DNA from: Saururus chinensis
Lineage: Eukaryota > Streptophyta > Magnoliopsida > Piperales > Saururaceae
DNA: 64,000 nucleotides
NCBI GenBank assembly: GCA_035235625.1
Contig: CP141146.1
Coordinates: 14,750,501 to 14,814,500, forward strand
Reading direction: 5' to 3'
The translations under genes and the position numbers were made by a program. Below, piece after piece: positions 33,901 through 46,465 of the stretch. How positions within the stretch are numbered: the first letter of the stretch is position 1; every line of letters starts with the position of its first letter. The notes under the pieces are model-generated. The model searched no databases. It saw only the letters and a program-made list of their open reading frames with translations, and had not been told where the DNA came from.

Positions 33901-36705
33901 CTCTGGTCATAACAATGTCATTTTCTAATAGTTTTCTACATACATTAAATTTAACCTTGGCTCATTGGTGTGTAAGTTATCTCATACAAAACATTCACCT
34001 TCTGTTTGCTAGGTTCCCATCCAATAGTCACACTTAATAGGAGACAAATATTGGTGTTATAATAAGTGTTTTAAAAATCAAACTAGTTATTAGTTAGTTT
34101 TGAGGTGGCCAAGTCGATTTAATTGGGTGCAATTGATCAGGTGAACTGCCTCTCGTTTCTTCTCTTCCTCCTACACTTCTCCTTTTCCACCTCTACTGCA
34201 CCTCCTTGTTGTCCTTCTATTGTCATATGTGCCTCCACCTCCTCGCCTCCTCCGCTATCTACCCCTCTCTTTTTTTTAATAGATTATTTTTAAACCTCCT
34301 AATTTTTGTTAAAATTATATTTATACCCCCTAACATTAGCATAGCCATAAATAGATATTTATAAATAATAAAAATGTACACCCACTTTTTTGTCTCCACC
34401 TCTCCCTCACTCCAATGGCGTTGGTCTCACCTCCATTTCACCAGTCCAGCATCTGGAGGCTGGGGAAAGAGGGAGGCGGGGTTGACACGAAGAAGGTGGG
34501 GTGTAAGTAAACATAGATATTTTAACTATTTACATATACTTTTTACTTTATTCACGTGAAGGAGTGTAAATGTAATTTTAAAAATCTTAAGAGCTACGAA
34601 TGTAGTTTTAATAGGGTCATGAGATGTTTATTTTGTCAATCGGGTTGACCTGGCACCATCAGGTCATTGGTTGGCCAGGTAATTTTGACTTGGTCAGGTC
34701 TCAAAATTCCAAATACCAAAACCATAGGCTTCATTTTGTTTCATTCATAGGTAAGATACATGCCCTGTCACTCTGAGGAAGGGATTCAACTGGGTTTTAA
34801 ACACTAATGTCGCTATTCATGACAATTTGCTAGGGACAAATTCTTTTCTTGTTAGCCTTTTTTGGGTCTATTCTATTTATTTAATAATGAATCAGGTTAT
34901 AATTAATCATAATGAGAGGAGATCCTTTTTACCAAAGAAAACCGCATGCACCCTGCAGTGTGAGCTTCTAGAACGGCGTTCAGCCTGAAATACGTGGAAG
35001 ATATCATGAATAATATAAAAGAGAAAATTATTAGGATTGCTTGAGCCCATCTACTGAAAGAGTTTTTTAAAAGATTTTTTTTTATGCTTCCTGCTCATCA
35101 TAAACCTAAGGTAAGGAATGTTTAGGGACTTTTATATTAAGATTCAAAATTACTACACAATATGCTCCAATAACAAGGCTTTACATATTTATTTACTCAC
35201 GCACACGTAATAAATTCTCGTCTCAAAGGATTTACTAGTAGATATTAAAAGCAAAAAAATATGGGTAAAGATTTCTACATACATGGTCAATTGATCTTAG
35301 TTGAACTGATGACAAAAAAAGCTGTTATCATTAGACTGAGAACATAATCCTCTTCCTCTCTCTCTCTTCAAGTGTCCTTATAAGGGTAATCTTCTCTATA
35401 GTTGATGGCCATCTAGTACCTTCTTCTTCGTGAAGACCTTTCTTCCTGTTTGGCAAGACAGACGAACTTGACTGTCATTTACTTTTGCGTGAGAAATGAT
35501 GTACATATAGCGTTATTGCATTTCAGTGTGGCCCAAATTGATTACTGTTGGGTACATAATAATCTATAATATTTTTTATTTTATGTATTAACAAAGAATT
35601 GAGCATAAGTTACTTATAGGAATCTTCGTTCATGAGATCTAGTAGGCTCCCATGCGTAACTTATGCTTGCCTGGTTATCAGTACACAACATGAAAAATGC
35701 TTCCATCTGCTTCATGTTCATCATATAGAGGACTAAAATAGGGACAATGCATAAACCTATTTCCGGCCAGCGGTCCTTTTCTCCAGTTGCTATATCAGAA
35801 GACGCCTTTGCCTTAGCCTGACCGTTTGTTGCTTCTTTTCTTCACTAATAAAATTTTCTCTTTCTAAGATCAAAGCCGCGTGAAGAACTCCCAATTGCCA
35901 TTAACAGTCAGCCTTCCCTCACTTGCATCATATTTGATGCGTGTGGACCAGCTCAATTGACCAATCAAAGCGATATGAACTGAATTGCAGTCATAGAAAG
36001 GTGACTTTACTTAAAAACACAAGGGAAGAACTGGTTGCAGGCTTGCAGTTTGATATGCAGTGAGTCCAGACTTATGGTCCCCAGTTGCAAGTTGCAGCTA
36101 CCTCCCACCTATAAAATTATCCAAAAGTGAAAGTTGCTCTTTGGATCACCAAATCACGTGTGTGGTCCTTTTTTTTGTGCGTTCAAGGATATCATTCAAA
36201 TCCCAGTTTCATTTATTTGTACACGGGATTGAATACTCATTTTGAAGAACTTATCTGTCTCTACAATCTAGGTTTCCTTAGAAAAAGTCCAAGATAGAAT
36301 ATTGGACATATAGAAAATAAAAAGGAGCAGTTCACCTTATGTTCCAAACATAAAAATCAACAAAAACGTAAGCAAAGATGATTCTGATTAATAGTTCTCC
36401 AGTAGTAGCTAATTAGGGCTAAAATGCGGGAAATTAGAAATGCCAAAATAAGAATAACACTTGATATTAGTAGAAATGTCCCAAAAATATCATATTCATA
36501 AATCAGAAACATATGTATACACCTAAGAATTTTGAATATGCCGAATTAGTAACCGAAATATCAAATTATTTTATTGGATCAGTAGATTTAAATTAGAATT
36601 ATCAAAGTAATGCTACTCCTACGTTAATGTATCTACTAGATTTAACTTTAATTTTTGTAAAGCCACTAGGCTATCCGGTGGCCGTGGATAATAACTCGTA
36701 GTTAA
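33901..36705. other. intergenic DNA without a recognisable gene
   Basis: AT-rich with a C/T-rich patch (34150-34275). Small frames at 34374-34559 and 36060-36245 show no family features. No RNA gene or element ends were identified. Confidence 0.5.
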
Positions 36706-36810
36706 TACTCCATCCATCTTAAAATAAGTGTCCTATTTAAAATTTTAAAATAAATTAATTTTAATTTTAAAAAAACTAAATAGAACATTTATTTTAATAC
36801 GGATATAATA
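36706..36810. mobile_element. Stowaway-like MITE
   Basis: The left arm TACTCCATCCATCTTAAAAT pairs with a right arm ending ATTTTAATACGGATATAATA around an AT-rich centre, about 105 bp in all. It belongs to the 'CTCCCTCCGTCCC' class. Confidence 0.65.
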
Positions 36811-38347
36811 TAAAATTGATGGGTGAAAAAAAGGGATAATAACCATGTGGGCTTAACATTTTTCTTCGCTGCTCATTTCCATGCGTGTTGTTGTAGCCTT
36901 CTCAGACTTGCGGCCTTTTCTTACTTTTTTAGTAAAAAACACTCTCCGCACTATTGTTCATCCAACTTAAGAAAATATGTTTTATAGAACTTAAGAAAAT
37001 ATTAATGCATAGTTTTATCTGCATTAAAAACTTGATATAAGGACTTGGTACATTCCATGATTTCGGCTCTGACCCAATCAGCATAAGTTTTTGCGCTGAT
37101 TTGGGCTGAATACAAACCTTGAAGGTTCTTGTAATTTAACTCCTACAATCAAATATTTTAATTGTCGCGAGAAGCACGGGAAACATACTAATTTATAGGG
37201 AAAGTCAAAACCTAAAATAATATTTGATGGCACGTACCTCATGTTCTTGATTCAGTGAGCTTGCGCGTGCTGAGTTGAACTTAAAATTTAGAAAATGTTT
37301 ATTTTAAAATTTTATTTAAGAACTAAATTTAATTACTGATTAGCAAATTCTTGAATCTGAGCGTTTGACTGCCGGAGTTTTGGGTTCCAATTCTGACGTT
37401 TTGCATTCAATTAGATGTATTAAATTAAAAATTTATTTAAGACTAAAATTTGACGTTAAATATGTATTAAATTAATTCATGTCAATATTATTACCTAATG
37501 CTCATGTTTACAAGGGAAGATGACAACCCCAGTTTCCACAGAAGGCACGGCACCAACCGGACTCGAGATTGGAATCGATACCAATCGGTAGGAATCCACA
37601 CTAGTGTTTCAGTTGACGTATAACACTCAGTTTTGGCTTGAAATTATTCGGATTGCCATTTTCAACTCCATGATGTATATAATCAAAAAAGACCAAATAA
37701 ACTTCTTCTGTCCGGTAATAAGTGTCTAAATTGAAAACCAAAATTAACTATTATTTTAGTTTCCTAATTCAGACACTTACTATGGGATGGAGGGAGTTAA
37801 TTCACCGACGTTTTTTTTATTTACATAAAAAGGAATTCCTAAAGACTTATTAAAAAATAATAAAGTCCTTAGTCATGGCGTCACCTAAAACATTGGGAAA
37901 CAATCATCTAAACACGGGAGACTTACTCGACTAAAGCTTATAGTGTTGGGTTTAAATTGGCTCTAAGGCCCTCTTACCAATGGATTTGTCTAGCATAACC
38001 AATTTTCATGAAAGGCTTAGTAAACAACAATGGGAGGTTGCCACATCATTGAGGAAGTGGTAAGAGAGAAACTTGAAAACTATATCCAACAACTCCCAAG
38101 GTCCCCCCTTTACATGTCCATTGATCAATACATTGTGATCTTAGAAAGTAGTCATGAAAATAGTTTTTTATACAAAATTAGGTGTGAATCACCAATCAGC
38201 CAATGTTGGTTGGGAAAACACATAGAAATGTGGTATGTATTTTCTCATCTTCTTCTTGTTTGCCTGATTGGTGACTCACACTAAATTAAGTGTAAGTGAT
38301 TCTGCTATAGAATGCACGCTAATGAATTTGCTTCTTGAAAAATATGG
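36811..38347. other. AT-rich intergenic DNA with one MITE and a small unassigned frame
   Basis: Holds the MITE at 37701-37798. An 84-codon ATG frame at 38030-38284 (MGGCHIIEEVVREKLENYIQ...) has no motif I recognise and no visible exon partner, so I do not call it a gene. Confidence 0.45.
37701..37798. mobile_element. Stowaway-like MITE, about 98 bp
   Basis: ACTTCTTCTGTCCGGTAATA at the left pairs with TACTATGGGATGGAGGGAGT at the right. The inner arms (AGTGTCTAAATTG / AATTCAGACACTT) extend the hairpin to nearly the whole element. Confidence 0.8.
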
Positions 38348-38513
38348 TTAAGGGGCTATTTGGGAGGTGCTTTAGATGAGAAACTGATTTCTCCCATTGA
38401 GTGCAATATGTCACATAAGGGGGAAAACAATTTCTCCTACAACTCTCATGAAGAGGAAAGTTGGTAAGGAAAGCATTTTCCCCAAACCCTAATACCTCCC
38501 AAATAACCCTTAA
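38348..38513. mobile_element. Tourist-like MITE bounded by TTAA
   Basis: GGGGCTATTTGGGAGG (from 38352) pairs with the inverted right end (AGGGTTATTTGGGAGG). Both outer flanks read TTAA. Because TTAA is palindromic, a 3-bp TAA duplication (PIF/Harbinger, Tourist) fits as well as a 4-bp TTAA duplication. The terminus resembles Tourist elements more. Confidence 0.65.
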
Positions 38514-38559
38514 GTCTACAACTAATAAACTTGGAAACATTAAAACTTGATAAAGTAAG

Positions 38560-40400
38560 AATATGCTAGATCACTTGGACGCTGGGAGCTCCGCCCCGGC
38601 TCGGCAACGGCAAGAGACCTTCTCTCCCGGCCTCCTGAGCCTCTCCTCTGTCGTCCCATTCCTCTTTCCCCGTGTGCTCTGTTTTTTGCCGAACAGACGA
38701 CTCCCCTCTATTTTGGACCTTGTAGCCGTCGGTGATGGCCGGCAGTGGCTAGCTGGCCACCGTGGGTTCCGCCCCAACCTGGCGACGGCTAGGGATGGCC
38801 CCCAACCGGCCGGCTCCACCTCCACCTCCTCCCTTGTGTATTTTCCCTCCGCCCTATTTTCTGCCAATACCCCTTCTGATATTTGTTTCCGGTGGTTGGC
38901 TATGGCCGATTGGACTTCGTCCGGCCCACCTCGATTCGGCAAAGGTGGGGAGCCACCCCTCTCAACCTAGCTCCACCCTCTACCAGTTTCCCCCATCCCT
39001 TTCTTCCTTGTTTCTGGTTTGACGGGAAATTGTGGACGCGCTGGCGGGAGCAAGCCTCTGGCGAGCTTATGGCTAGCCAGCCTCTGCCCAGCGGCACTGG
39101 TGTAGCCGCCTCCACCCAGCCACGCCCTACTCTGGCCACCTTCCCTCCCTAGCCCTATTTTCCCCTCCTGTCAGCCCCTATTTTTGGTCTATGTCCGTTT
39201 TGGACGTTGTGACTGCCACTGCTAGCCGGACGTAGGACATGGCCATGTGAACCTTCGTCTAGCTCTGCCTCGGCCTAGTGATGCTAATGGGCCACCCCTC
39301 CGGGCCTTGTTGAGCCTCTGTTCACTCCGCTTTGTTGGAACTAGATCTGCATCCCGTGCTCGGGTGCTCTCACTTGGAAAAACAGGGTCTATGTTCCTCA
39401 CTATGCTGTCTGTCCAGCGTGTCATCGTTGACTTTGGCTGTCACCTCTAGCCGGAGATAGCTCCTCCTAGCCGCTAAGGCCACGATGGAGTTGGCTAGAG
39501 CCATTAGTAACCCCCACTTGTCCTTGTGCCCCTAGGGTTTTCCACCCGTTTTGGGCCACCGAGCGTTGTTGGATGCTGAACACCTCTGGACCATGTAGTT
39601 TGGCGGGTCTCAGCCTAGAGATGGCTGGCCACCCTAGTGAAGCACTGCCCCTCTTTTTCGGCATGAGGCAGGTTCCCCCTCTACCGATTATATGTGTTCG
39701 ACCACGCCATTTAGAATGCCACTGTCTTATCCTCGCTGAACGCCAATTGGCCTCTAGTCGGCCTACCTCGGCATGGCAACGGCGAAGGCCATCTTTGTCA
39801 GTCACCACCCTTGGGCATGACCCTACCACCATTCCGAGCCTTGGGCTGACACCGTCTATTCCTCTCTCCATCCTTTTGGCCGTGTGTGCAAGTAGTCGCA
39901 CATGCAGTTTAGAGTTTAGGTGCTGCTTTGGCACTGCCTGACCGTTGGATGGCTCAGCCATCATCCGGAGTTGACATCCGAGTCCTCCACTACCTCTCCT
40001 CCATCCTTTAGTGTCGCCTCACGCCCTCTGCCCTTATGTGGGCCGTTGTAAACACGAAATTGACGCTGTTGGGTGTTGTCCATGGCTGATTTCGACGACT
40101 TGCTACTGACCGAGTATTTCTCAGCTGTCAGTCAACCTTCATTTAGTATACTCTCAAATTCTGGTCTCACTTGCCACTCGTTGGCACAACATTTCTCCTG
40201 GCAGCCCTAGTGTGCCGTCGTGGATCGCAGATTTTGCCGCGTTGATCTGTGTCACCCCTGTTTGGCCGTGAGTAGTTTCAGCGCTTCCTAAAACCTCGGG
40301 ACAACAACTCTCTTGGCTAAGAAAGTCTTTTGGCTGCCAACTTTGCCACTGACGCCGCCACCATCATGTGCTCGCCATCAAATGTCATGATTACGAGGTA
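38560..40400. other. GC-rich island without a supported gene
   Basis: About 1.8 kb of C/G-rich sequence with TG/CA-decayed motifs such as GGCTAGGGATGGCC and AGCCTCTGCC. Several overlapping frames (up to 165 codons) occur on both strands without motifs, splice structure or agreement, so they look compositional. It passes without a gap into the LTR-like DNA at 40.4-42.8 kb and may be the 5' part of a long LTR. Confidence 0.45.
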
Positions 40401-42820
40401 GGGGAGCTTTGAACTCGTAATTTCATGATATCATGCTTGAATGAGTAGTAGCATGCTAGGATTGCATGATGTGCATTAAGCATGATTATATGGTATGTTT
40501 AGATACATATAACATGCATATGAGTTGTAAATACGGTTGATGTATGTGTAATACGTGTGCTAAGTATGATTGATATGTATGAGTTGTACGTATGTTTTAT
40601 GGATGTGGAATAGGTATGCGCTAGTTTTGGCTAGCGATTATGTTAGTATGCTACAGATGTGTATTATGGACATGCTAGTGATGGCTAGCGATTTTGAGTA
40701 AGTTACGTATGTGGACTGCGTGTGTGGGCAGAGGTATGGACGATGGACGATAAGAAGTGGCAAGGTGTTTGGTAAGGATTTGGATGTGGAGTTGAATGTG
40801 AATGTGTGAGCATGTGACAGAAGACAACAGACATAAGCTTGATAGGCAAGGAGTGGAGCAGATTGGTTTGTCAGTTTGGAGTGTACGTCAGGTGGGTTCT
40901 GTAAGTAAGAGGACTTAGGCTTAGAGGTTTATTAAATAGTAAGAGCATGCATAATTGTACAAGTATAACGTACAGATTATGAAGTGAAAAGTAAGCATAA
41001 TAAGTGACGTATTAAGTAAGAGGGTGATAACGGGGATCTACTGTGAGGAGCTCAGTTGATGGCATATGTATAAGATGTTTTGGCCATAAGGTGGATGGCG
41101 GAGACTGTATGATTATGTAAGGATTTGATGTACAGTGGGTTGACCATGATATGGACGGGTTAAGTGAAGTTTGCTGCCCTGCTGAATTAGGGTTTCGATC
41201 GGGCTCAGCTTTGGTTTGATCAGTTGAGCACTGTGAGTTTGTGTGGCATAATTGTACCTCATAATATACTTAATTCAAACTTGAATTATAAGAAAGCTAA
41301 TGATAGCATTGTGAGTTTGAGACCTGAGGGTTCGACGGATTGAGTTCCATGTTTGAGCTAGCCGATAATGAGTCGGCTGAGCATTTCTTGTGTCTTGCCA
41401 TGGTGTTTATCCTGCGGGATGTTGACTGTGTGCTGTATGAAGCACCAGACGTCTGATGCTCTGTTGAGAGCAACTGTATGTATGTTTTCGATTTGGTCTA
41501 TGTGCTGTATTAAGCCCAGATATCTGATGCTCTGTTGAGAGTGTTGTATGATTCCTGCCCAAGAGTGGCATTGTATGATTCCACCTAAGAGGCACTGTAT
41601 GATTTATGTCCAAGAGTGGCACTGACACTATAAGACCCATAATGATGGGCAATTGTATAGCACTATAAGACCCCTTATGTGTGGGCAATTGTATGACTCC
41701 TTATATGTGGGTGTATCTTTGAACGCTCAGGTAAGTAGTATCATGGATCTACTCTTACCTGTTTGATCCTGTGCCCCATGAGCATAGGTGTGTCTTACCT
41801 TCGAAAAAGTCCATGGCGTCTAGTCACTCCCCGGAGGTTAAGGTGATACCCCAATGACATTCTTTTCTTTTTTGATGTTGGAACTTATTAGTTGTAATGA
41901 GCTTCAGTGGTCGATAGTATGAATACGATTGTAAGTGTATGTTGTGAGCAAGACTGTAAGAGTATGATTCTGAGTAAGACAGTAAGCGTATGATTGTACG
42001 AGTAAGGTCATACAAGTACGTGTAAGTTGTATGAGTATGAGCACGACTGTAAGATGATGATTCTGAGTAAGAATGTAAGTGTAAGTTTCTGAGCACGACT
42101 GTAAGTATATGATTTTGAGAGGACTGTAAGTGTAAGATTGTACGAGTAAGGTCGTACAAGTATGTGTAAGGTATTGAGTATGCGTACGATGGTACGAGTA
42201 AGTTGTAAGACCATGTTTAAGGGTATTTTTGTAAGTTTGCTTTTATTGGTGTGCTATGCATTATTATATGCATATGTATATGATTATATTATGTTGACTG
42301 CTTCATGTTTGAGTTGCATGAAAGTATGTATTTATGAACTTAGTGAGTTCACTGTTTTAGATTCCCCTTTTGGGTATTTTCCTACTGAGTATGAAAATAC
42401 TCATTACCCTACTTTTTTAGCCCCGTTGTTCGGGAGGCTTTTGCAGGTTATGTTGGAGAGCTCCTGGAGATGGATGCTCAATTCTGCAGTGGATTGTTTC
42501 ACCTTTGACTCAGGTATACTTGACTCACTACGAGTATCATTTGTGTCACGATCTGATGTTTTGGGTGAGATGAGATTTAAGTGTTTATATCTTCTGGACT
42601 TTTTGTTTGGATCAGAATGTAGACTATTATGGGACTTGACTCAGAGATGCCTGAGAGTTATTTGTATTTAAAAATCCATGTTCATGGTAATTTAGTTGCA
42701 TGTTTGTTTTCGAGTAGCGCCTGAGGATATTTGCTTTGGATGTACAATGTTTAATCGATTGATGAAAATTTTGGATGGAAATCGATGTGTGATGTTTTAA
42801 ATTATGAACTGCTTTCACAG
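40400..42820 (+). repeat. LTR-like DNA with degenerate short repeats
   Basis: T/G-rich sequence with repeated GTATGATT/GTAAGTGTATG words (especially 41900-42210), CTGATGCTCTGTTGAGAG twice (41454 and 41527), and ATTGTACGAGTAAGGTC twice (41993 and 42138). The phrase CTACTGAGTATGAAAATACT (about 42382-42401) resembles the 'TGAGTATGAAACTCACC' box common in LTRs of plant Ty3/gypsy elements and would place the LTR on the plus strand. The ends are not defined. Confidence 0.45.
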
Positions 42821-42849
42821 GTTTTGATTTCATCATTTTCCTCCGATTG

Positions 42850-44177
42850 GCGTTACAGCTGCCGCTTGAGATGGCCTTGGACACACATAGTGCGAGGAGT
42901 GAAGGCCCCGGAAAAGGCATGGACTGAGATCTCTGGCAGCACGCCATTATATTGGTGGGAATCATCCTTGTGTGCATCATCCATCTCGTCCTCAACCTCT
43001 TCCACCAATAGGCTGCCCTTGACTGAGCAGCAATGTCTGGGTACAAACTTTTCGTCACACTTGAAGCACAACCCCTTGGATCGACGTTCCTCCATCTGGG
43101 TTGGCGTGAGGCAACAAACGAGCTGACCGGCTGGGGGGCCGACTAACCAGGGCAGCTGATGGGTGTGCTATTGGCCATGATGGGAAGGGGGTTAGCGCCA
43201 AGAGGGGGCCATGGGGAGGGTCCCAGTCGACCACCTCTTCGCTGTCAGGCCCGTTTCTCCTCCTCGATTTGTGTATGCCTCATGACTTCCTGCATTGTCG
43301 AGCATGCAAAATGACGCATCTCATCTGATATTTCCAGTTTGAGCCCTCTCTTGAATGTCGCCACCAAGGATGCCATCAACCACTTGGGAAGACGGTTTGC
43401 GATCTTCATGAATTCCGTGTAGTACACCCTCACAGTGGTGGTTTGGTGCAGGGTGAACAGCATCTCGTTGGAGTCATGGAACTTGTTGGGGCTGAATTGG
43501 ATGCATAATTCATTTGCGAATGCAGTCCAAGTGGGGTAACAAACCTCTGAAACCAAACGGAAGCATCACCGTCCAAGTGGAATGTGGCTAAGCATAACCG
43601 TTCAGCCTTGGAGCTCCGCCTTGTATAGCCACTTCACTGGATCCTCGTCACCATTGTAATGCGGGAACTGCAGGTGGGCCAAACGGGGCTCAGCTCCTCC
43701 CTGTGGCCCCCCAAGAGAACCTGACTACTCCTCCCAATCGTCCTCCATCTCTTGGAACAAATTTCTAGGTGGCGGCACCATAGGGGCATTTCCTCGAACA
43801 TTTGGTGGCCTTCGCATATCCCAGCCTGTGCGTCCCCCTTCATTGGGCTATTCAAATGTGCCAAAGCGCACGAAGGGTTGGGGTGGGTGCACTTCCCCAT
43901 CTGTTGACGTCTGAGGGCCGGGACAGCGGAGTTCTTGGGCCTGGGATGACTCCCCCTTCTCCACGTTGGTTGGCTGGGGTCTGGGCAACAAGGGCACTGA
44001 GGGCACTGCTTGAAGCTGAGCCACGACCATGGATAGGGACTCTAGTTTGGCCATGATTTGCGTGAGTACGAGAGGACTGATGGTCTTAGGGACTGGTTTG
44101 GGGCTATTTGCTGAGATTTCGTTCTCTTTCTCAGGCTGAACTTCAAGGGCCGTGGTTGGTTGTTTGCCTCTCGCCAT
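42850..44177 (-). pseudogene. Ty3/gypsy (chromovirus-type) gag-protease fragment, frameshifted
   Basis: Minus-strand frames starting at ATG 44177-44175 (MARGKQPTTALEVQ). They continue as a capsid-like region (FPHYNGDEDPVKWLYKAE near 43660 and WTAFANELCIQFSP near 43530), a zinc knuckle (GLCFKCDEKFVPRHCC near 43060) and the first residues of the protease region (HAFSGAFTPRTM near 42920). Stops and frame changes occur near 43560-43730 and downstream. The protease DSG core, RT, RNase H and integrase are absent: homology stops near 42850 where plus-oriented LTR-like DNA begins. Gag packages retrotransposon RNA; this copy is dead. Confidence 0.8.
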
Positions 44178-44193
44178 GGCTAGAGATCGTGAC

Positions 44194-44206
44194 GGCTTTG
44201 GTACCA
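44194..44206 (-). other. retrotransposon primer-binding site
   Basis: On the minus strand TGGTACCAAAGCC closely resembles the initiator-tRNA-Met primer-binding site TGGTATCAGAGC of plant gypsy elements. It lies between the gag start (44177) and an LTR end reading GGGAACAACA. Confidence 0.7.
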
Positions 44207-44207
44207 G

Positions 44208-44560
44208 TGTTGTTCCCGGTTTAGGCACAATCGGTACCTCGCATGAATCACACTAAGGAAGATAGAAGAGAGTAGGAAAGGAGAGGGAAGGAACTGATTT
44301 CAATTGCATAAAAACATAAGCAAGGAAGAAGATGACCCCTTATAGGGAAGTCACGCCTGTCTTTGGAGGTCATGCCAGCTAGTGGGCTTGATTAATTAGC
44401 AGGGTCACTAGCTGGCCCGTTATACACTACTATATTAATGTCCAAGTAACTACGATTTATTACAAAAGCATAAAATAAATAAAGTAGCCTAGTGCGAACA
44501 TATGGAAGGTCAATAGAGGTATGTCCGGGTGGATGTGCACAACAGATCCGCAATGCAACA
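44208..44560 (-). repeat. 5' LTR of the minus-strand gypsy fragment (right end approximate)
   Basis: Begins on the plus strand with TGTTGTTCCCGG directly outside the primer-binding site, as the inverted LTR end should. The outer boundary is not clear. Confidence 0.5.
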
Positions 44561-45294
44561 CATTGTCCATTACATCCAATGAATGAGTAAACCTTCTTTT
44601 CCCCATCTTAGCCCTGTCTTACATAATTCCCTAATTGCTTTAGTATGCTTAGTCCCAAACCGTGAAGCTTGTACAATACTTGGCTACAATTAAGCTTTCT
44701 AATCACTCTTGTTTAAATTACAACATAAGTAAGCCACATTAGTCATTAGGTACAACTTTTCTTATTAGTAAATTACTGGGAAAATATTTTTACACAACCT
44801 CCACATAAAATAGGACAACTTCCTTAGAAAACTAAGAGCATCTCCAATGCAAGATGCCATTTCCAAATGGCATCCCATGTGACTAGTCCAACACAAGGAA
44901 ATGGTGCCCTAGTTTTTGCAACCGGGGCGCTATTTCCTTGAGTTTGGGCCCCATTTCTTCTTCTTTTTTTTTCATTTTTTTAATCAAACTCATGCCACCC
45001 CCCTTAACAACTATTATTTTGAGACTAATGATTTTTTTCTCTATTTCCCACATGACCATTATTTTTTCTGTTTTGTGTTTTGTTTAATTTAAAATATATT
45101 CTTCTATAAATTCATCTCTCCTAGTTTTATTTCTCATCCATCTCCATTATTTTGTGTCAAAAACTTCAACAAGCCTTCAAACAATTTATCTTCATCTTCA
45201 TCGGCCTCTTCTGATATGGGGAACGAGCATTCATAAAACCTCATTAATTCCAAGTCCAATGAAAAATCAAAAATTAAGATTCTGGCAATAGTAA
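44561..45294. other. spacer, possible 5' part of the Harbinger relic
   Basis: AT-rich. GAGCATCTCCAATGCAAGAT at about 44847 resembles PIF/Harbinger termini, but I found no inverted partner on the far side of the transposase. No gene. Confidence 0.4.
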
Positions 45295-46465
45295 CTCTAT
45301 AATGATAAAATGCTGAGAGAAGGTGGAGAAGATGGTGTGATTCTATTCCAGGTCATTTAGTTATAAATAGAAGACGAACTAAAGGTCATTATAAATTATA
45401 TAATGATTGTTTAGCTAAAAACCCTATGTACTCTACAACTCAATTCCGGAGGAGATTTCGTATGTGTCGATCTCTATTCTTTCTCATTTTAAATGCGGCG
45501 GAAGCTTACGACCTATACTTTGTCAATAAAAGAGATGCTATCGACAATCTTGGTTTATCACCACTTCAAAAAGTTACTGCTACTATGAGGATGCTTGTTC
45601 ATGGTCTTGCAACAGATGTTGTGACGACTACATGAGGATAGGTGAAAGTACTACAATTGAAGCACTAAAAAGGTTTTGTAAAGAAGGCATTGATGTTTTC
45701 AGATATTGCTATTGGAAGGTGAGTGACATGTGTTTCCTAGGATGTTAGGTAGCATCGACTGCATGCATTGAAAGTGGAATAAATGTCTAGTTGCATGGAA
45801 AGGTATGTATGCTTGTGGAGACCACAATAAACCTTCCTTAATTCTTGAAGTTGTGGTTTCTCATGATCTTTAGACATGATATGCATTTTTGGACTATCTT
45901 GATCGCACAATGATATCAATGTTTTAGATCGATCTCCTTTATTTACCGACTTTGTTGAAGATCAAGCCCCTCTAGTAAATTACTCATTAACGACTATAAC
46001 TATACGATGGGATATTATCGAGCTAATGTAATATATCCATCATGGACGACATTTGTTGAAACAATTTCATGTCCACAAGAGAAAAAAATGGTTAATTTTG
46101 CTGCAACTCAAGAGTTTGCAAGGAAGGATGTCAAGAGAGCATTTGGAATGCTACAAGCATGTTTTGCTGTTATTCGTGGACCCGCTCATTATTAGAATCG
46201 TCAAACGCGTCAATATATCATGAAGGTGTGCATGATAATGCACAACATGATTATTGAAGATGAAAATAATAAAAATCTTCCAATTAATTATAATTCAAGA
46301 GATGATGACAATGACAAACTTGCAGTGTCGTGTGAGTAAACAATGGAATTTAAGGATATCATTCGAGGTCACTTGCAACTTCGTGATGGAGGAACACATT
46401 GTCAACCCCAAGATGATTTAGTCACTCATGGAATTTTTAAGAGGGTGGTAGTAGCATATAATTAA
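45295..46465 (+). pseudogene. PIF/Harbinger transposase relic (DDE nuclease family)
   Basis: Fragments in the order expected for plant Harbinger nucleases: RRRTKGHYKLYND (about 45370), YSTTQFRRRFRMCRSLFF (45426 on), GLSPLQKVTATMRMLVHGLA, NDINVLDRSPLF (about 45910), KDVKRAFGMLQACFAVIRGP (about 46130), then KVCMIMHNMIIEDE (about 46225). Several frame changes and stops separate them. The family excises and inserts DNA at TWA sites with a Myb-like partner protein; no partner gene is visible here. The same protein family includes a domesticated HARBI1, but the lesions rule out function. Confidence 0.85.

Noticed and set aside
38563-39964. Frames of 67-165 codons on both strands of the GC-rich island
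   Set aside because: High GC lowers stop frequency on all frames; the frames overlap each other, lack splice structure and show no domain.
42008-42214. Minus-strand frames rich in Tyr/Ser/Leu/Thr near 41.8-42.2 kb
   Set aside because: They mirror the GTAAG/GTATG word repeats of the plus strand and carry no domain.
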